DNA from: Oscillospiraceae bacterium
GTDB taxonomy: Bacteria > Bacillota > Clostridia > Oscillospirales > Oscillospiraceae
Direction of reading: 5' to 3'
DNA length: 5,983 bases
Assembly (NCBI GenBank): GCA_031288675.1
Contig: JAITQY010000038.1
Span: forward strand, 1-5,983
Part shown: positions 4,773 through 5,983 of the stretch, one piece after another
Numbering within the stretch: position 1 is the first letter of the stretch
Layout: every line of letters begins with the position of its first letter
The notes under the pieces: generated by a model
What the model saw: the letters and a program-made list of their open reading frames with translations, nothing else
Databases searched by the model: none
What the model was told of the DNA's origin: nothing
Position numbers and translations under genes: made by a program

Positions 4773-5983
4773 TTAGCCTTTTATGCCCTCATAGCGCAGC
4801 TTCGTCCATTTTTCATATTTGAACGAGAGCGCGGCGTCCTGAGTTGCCTTGCGAATATATTCGTGGCTCTGTGACGCCTCCTGAACCGCCGTATAGTACC
4901 ATGTACCGGGCTTGTTATCAGGCCACGTCACCATTCCGTCAAGCAGGTCGCCGGGAAGCTCCGTGTTAGTAGTTGACGGAAGCTCCGGTCCGCGCTCCAG
5001 AACGCGGTTTACCGCCGTGACGAACTCCGCGCGGGTCAGGTTTTTGCCGAGCCCGAACTTCCCTTCCGCCTGTCCGCGCATATATCCAACCTTGACCGCG
5101 TTGTAAATTGCCGTAGCAGCCCAGTGACCGCTCTGCGGCACATCCGAAAACCTTAGCGACAGATTTGCTTCCATAACCGGGGGGTTGAGTATCGCGATAA
5201 TTCCGCCCGTATCCGTCCGTCCGATTATCTGCGCAAGCTCCTCGCGCGTTATCGGATTGTTCGGTCTGAACGTATTATCCTCGTATCCCGCTACCAAGCC
5301 GAGTTTGGCGCACGTAGCGACATATCTGTTATACCACGCGTCCTTGTCCACATCGGTAAAACCGCTGTAGTCTGAGGTGTTCGCGTCTACAAGAGCCTCT
5401 TCTAACACGCGGTAGAATATCGCGCACACCTCAGCGCGTGTAATGCTGTTCTGCAGACGTACCATGCCGTCCTCATAACCGATGATGTACGCGCGGTGGT
5501 AGCCGCCCTCGTCAGCCTTTTCTTTTGAAATCGCGCCGCCTGAGGTTGGTTTCTGCGTAGGAGTAGGATTAGGAGATGGAGACGGAATAGCATCCGGCTC
5601 GCCCCAAATCGCGTACAGCGTCAGTGCGTAGTCCGGAGAATATATCTCCATATCAACCCATCCCGACCACAGCGCCGCCGTTGCGCGGTCTGGTATCAGC
5701 CTGGTTCCCTCTGCAACGTCCGCGTTATACCACCACCCCTTGAACTCCATGTCTTCCGGAGCGTTGAATTTGCTTTCTGGGAGACGTCCTTCCGCTGTGA
5801 GAAGTTCGCTTAGCGCCTCGTCGTAGAATTCATCGCCCTCCGTTGTCGTTGCGCCGTTGCCGCAGAAGAGCGCCATCCAGTCCTTATCCGCCGGAAGCTC
5901 CGGCTTCCAGATTGCGTACAGATACAGTTCGTCGCCGCCGTTCAGATACGTACTCCACTCGGAATACGGCGCCATGAATGAAA
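4773..5983 (-). CDS. S-layer homology (SLH) domain surface protein with InlB-type repeats (partial)
   Basis: The frame stays open through the right edge, so the Met at 5975 is probably internal and the N-terminus, including the expected signal peptide, is missing. Numbering from that Met, residues 1-23 and about 30-124 are the ends of Listeria-Bacteroides (InlB B-type) repeats, recognisable by FKGWWYNAD and by two LYAIW endings (19-23, 120-124). A Pro/Ser/Thr linker (PSPSPNPTPTQKPTSG, 131-146) leads to the SLH region. SLH1 is 160-191 (AYIIGYEDG, SITRAE), apparently only its second half. SLH2 is 205-252 (FTDVDKDAWYNRYV, GYEDNTFRPNNPITREE). SLH3 is 276-326 (FSDVPQSGHWA, LTRAEF). The tail with WPDN and WYYTAVQEASQSHEY is the usual ending of clostridial SLH proteins. 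SLH domains bind pyruvylated secondary cell-wall polymer, so the protein is exported and anchored to the wall; the repeats probably mediate contacts outside the cell. Ligand unknown. Confidence 0.92.
   Translation of the reverse strand, partial: SFMAPYSEWSTYLNGGDELYLYAIWKPELPADKDWMALFCGNGATTTEGDEFYDEALSELLTAEGRLPESKFNAPEDMEFKGWWYNADVAEGTRLIPDRATAALWSGWVDMEIYSPDYALTLYAIWGEPDAIPSPSPNPTPTQKPTSGGAISKEKADEGGYHRAYIIGYEDGMVRLQNSITRAEVCAIFYRVLEEALVDANTSDYSGFTDVDKDAWYNRYVATCAKLGLVAGYEDNTFRPNNPITREELAQIIGRTDTGGIIAILNPPVMEANLSLRFSDVPQSGHWAATAIYNAVKVGYMRGQAEGKFGLGKNLTRAEFVTAVNRVLERGPELPSTTNTELPGDLLDGMVTWPDNKPGTWYYTAVQEASQSHEYIRKATQDAALSFKYEKWTKLRYEGIKG

Noticed and set aside
1..5983. CRISPR arrays, tRNA or rRNA genes, insertion sequences
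   Set aside because: I found no spaced direct repeats, cloverleaf with CCA-type ends, rRNA-like blocks or transposase motifs on either strand.

Overview
The window looks like chromosomal DNA from an anaerobic Firmicute, most likely class Clostridia. The reasons are a canonical T-box leader, AT-rich spacers with consensus sigma-A promoters, AGGAGG-type ribosome binding sites, a TrpP-family transporter, and an S-layer-homology (SLH) protein of the kind common in Oscillospiraceae-like genomes. The assignment is an inference; no rRNA or other marker gene is present.

Layout from left to right: (1) the first codons of a small, probably helix-turn-helix, regulator running off the left edge (minus strand), with a palindrome beside its likely promoter; (2) a complete iron-dependent alcohol dehydrogenase (270-1421, minus) with a near-perfect promoter; (3) a divergent tryptophan unit on the plus strand: promoter, T-box riboswitch with a TGG (Trp) specifier, trpP (tryptophan uptake) and trpS (tryptophanyl-tRNA synthetase), closed by a strong palindromic terminator; (4) a convergent collagen-like gene (minus) whose N-terminal Gly-X-Y stalk and C-terminal beta-rich domain lie in two different frames; (5) about 515 bases with no recognisable gene; (6) the C-terminal 400 or so codons of a secreted SLH protein with InlB-type repeats (minus), running off the right edge.

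The best-understood system is the tryptophan unit. Uncharged tRNA-Trp should read the TGG specifier and pair its 3' end with the TGGC of the antiterminator. This would switch on both import of tryptophan and its charging onto tRNA. A second hairpin lies between the terminator and trpP and covers the trpP ribosome binding site, so translation may be controlled as well.

The collagen-like protein and the SLH protein are both probably surface-exposed. Nothing in the sequence links them functionally to the tryptophan unit or to the dehydrogenase. I did not find a wholly new system. The points most worth following up are the T-box variant bulge with the downstream hairpin, and the frameshifted collagen-like gene.
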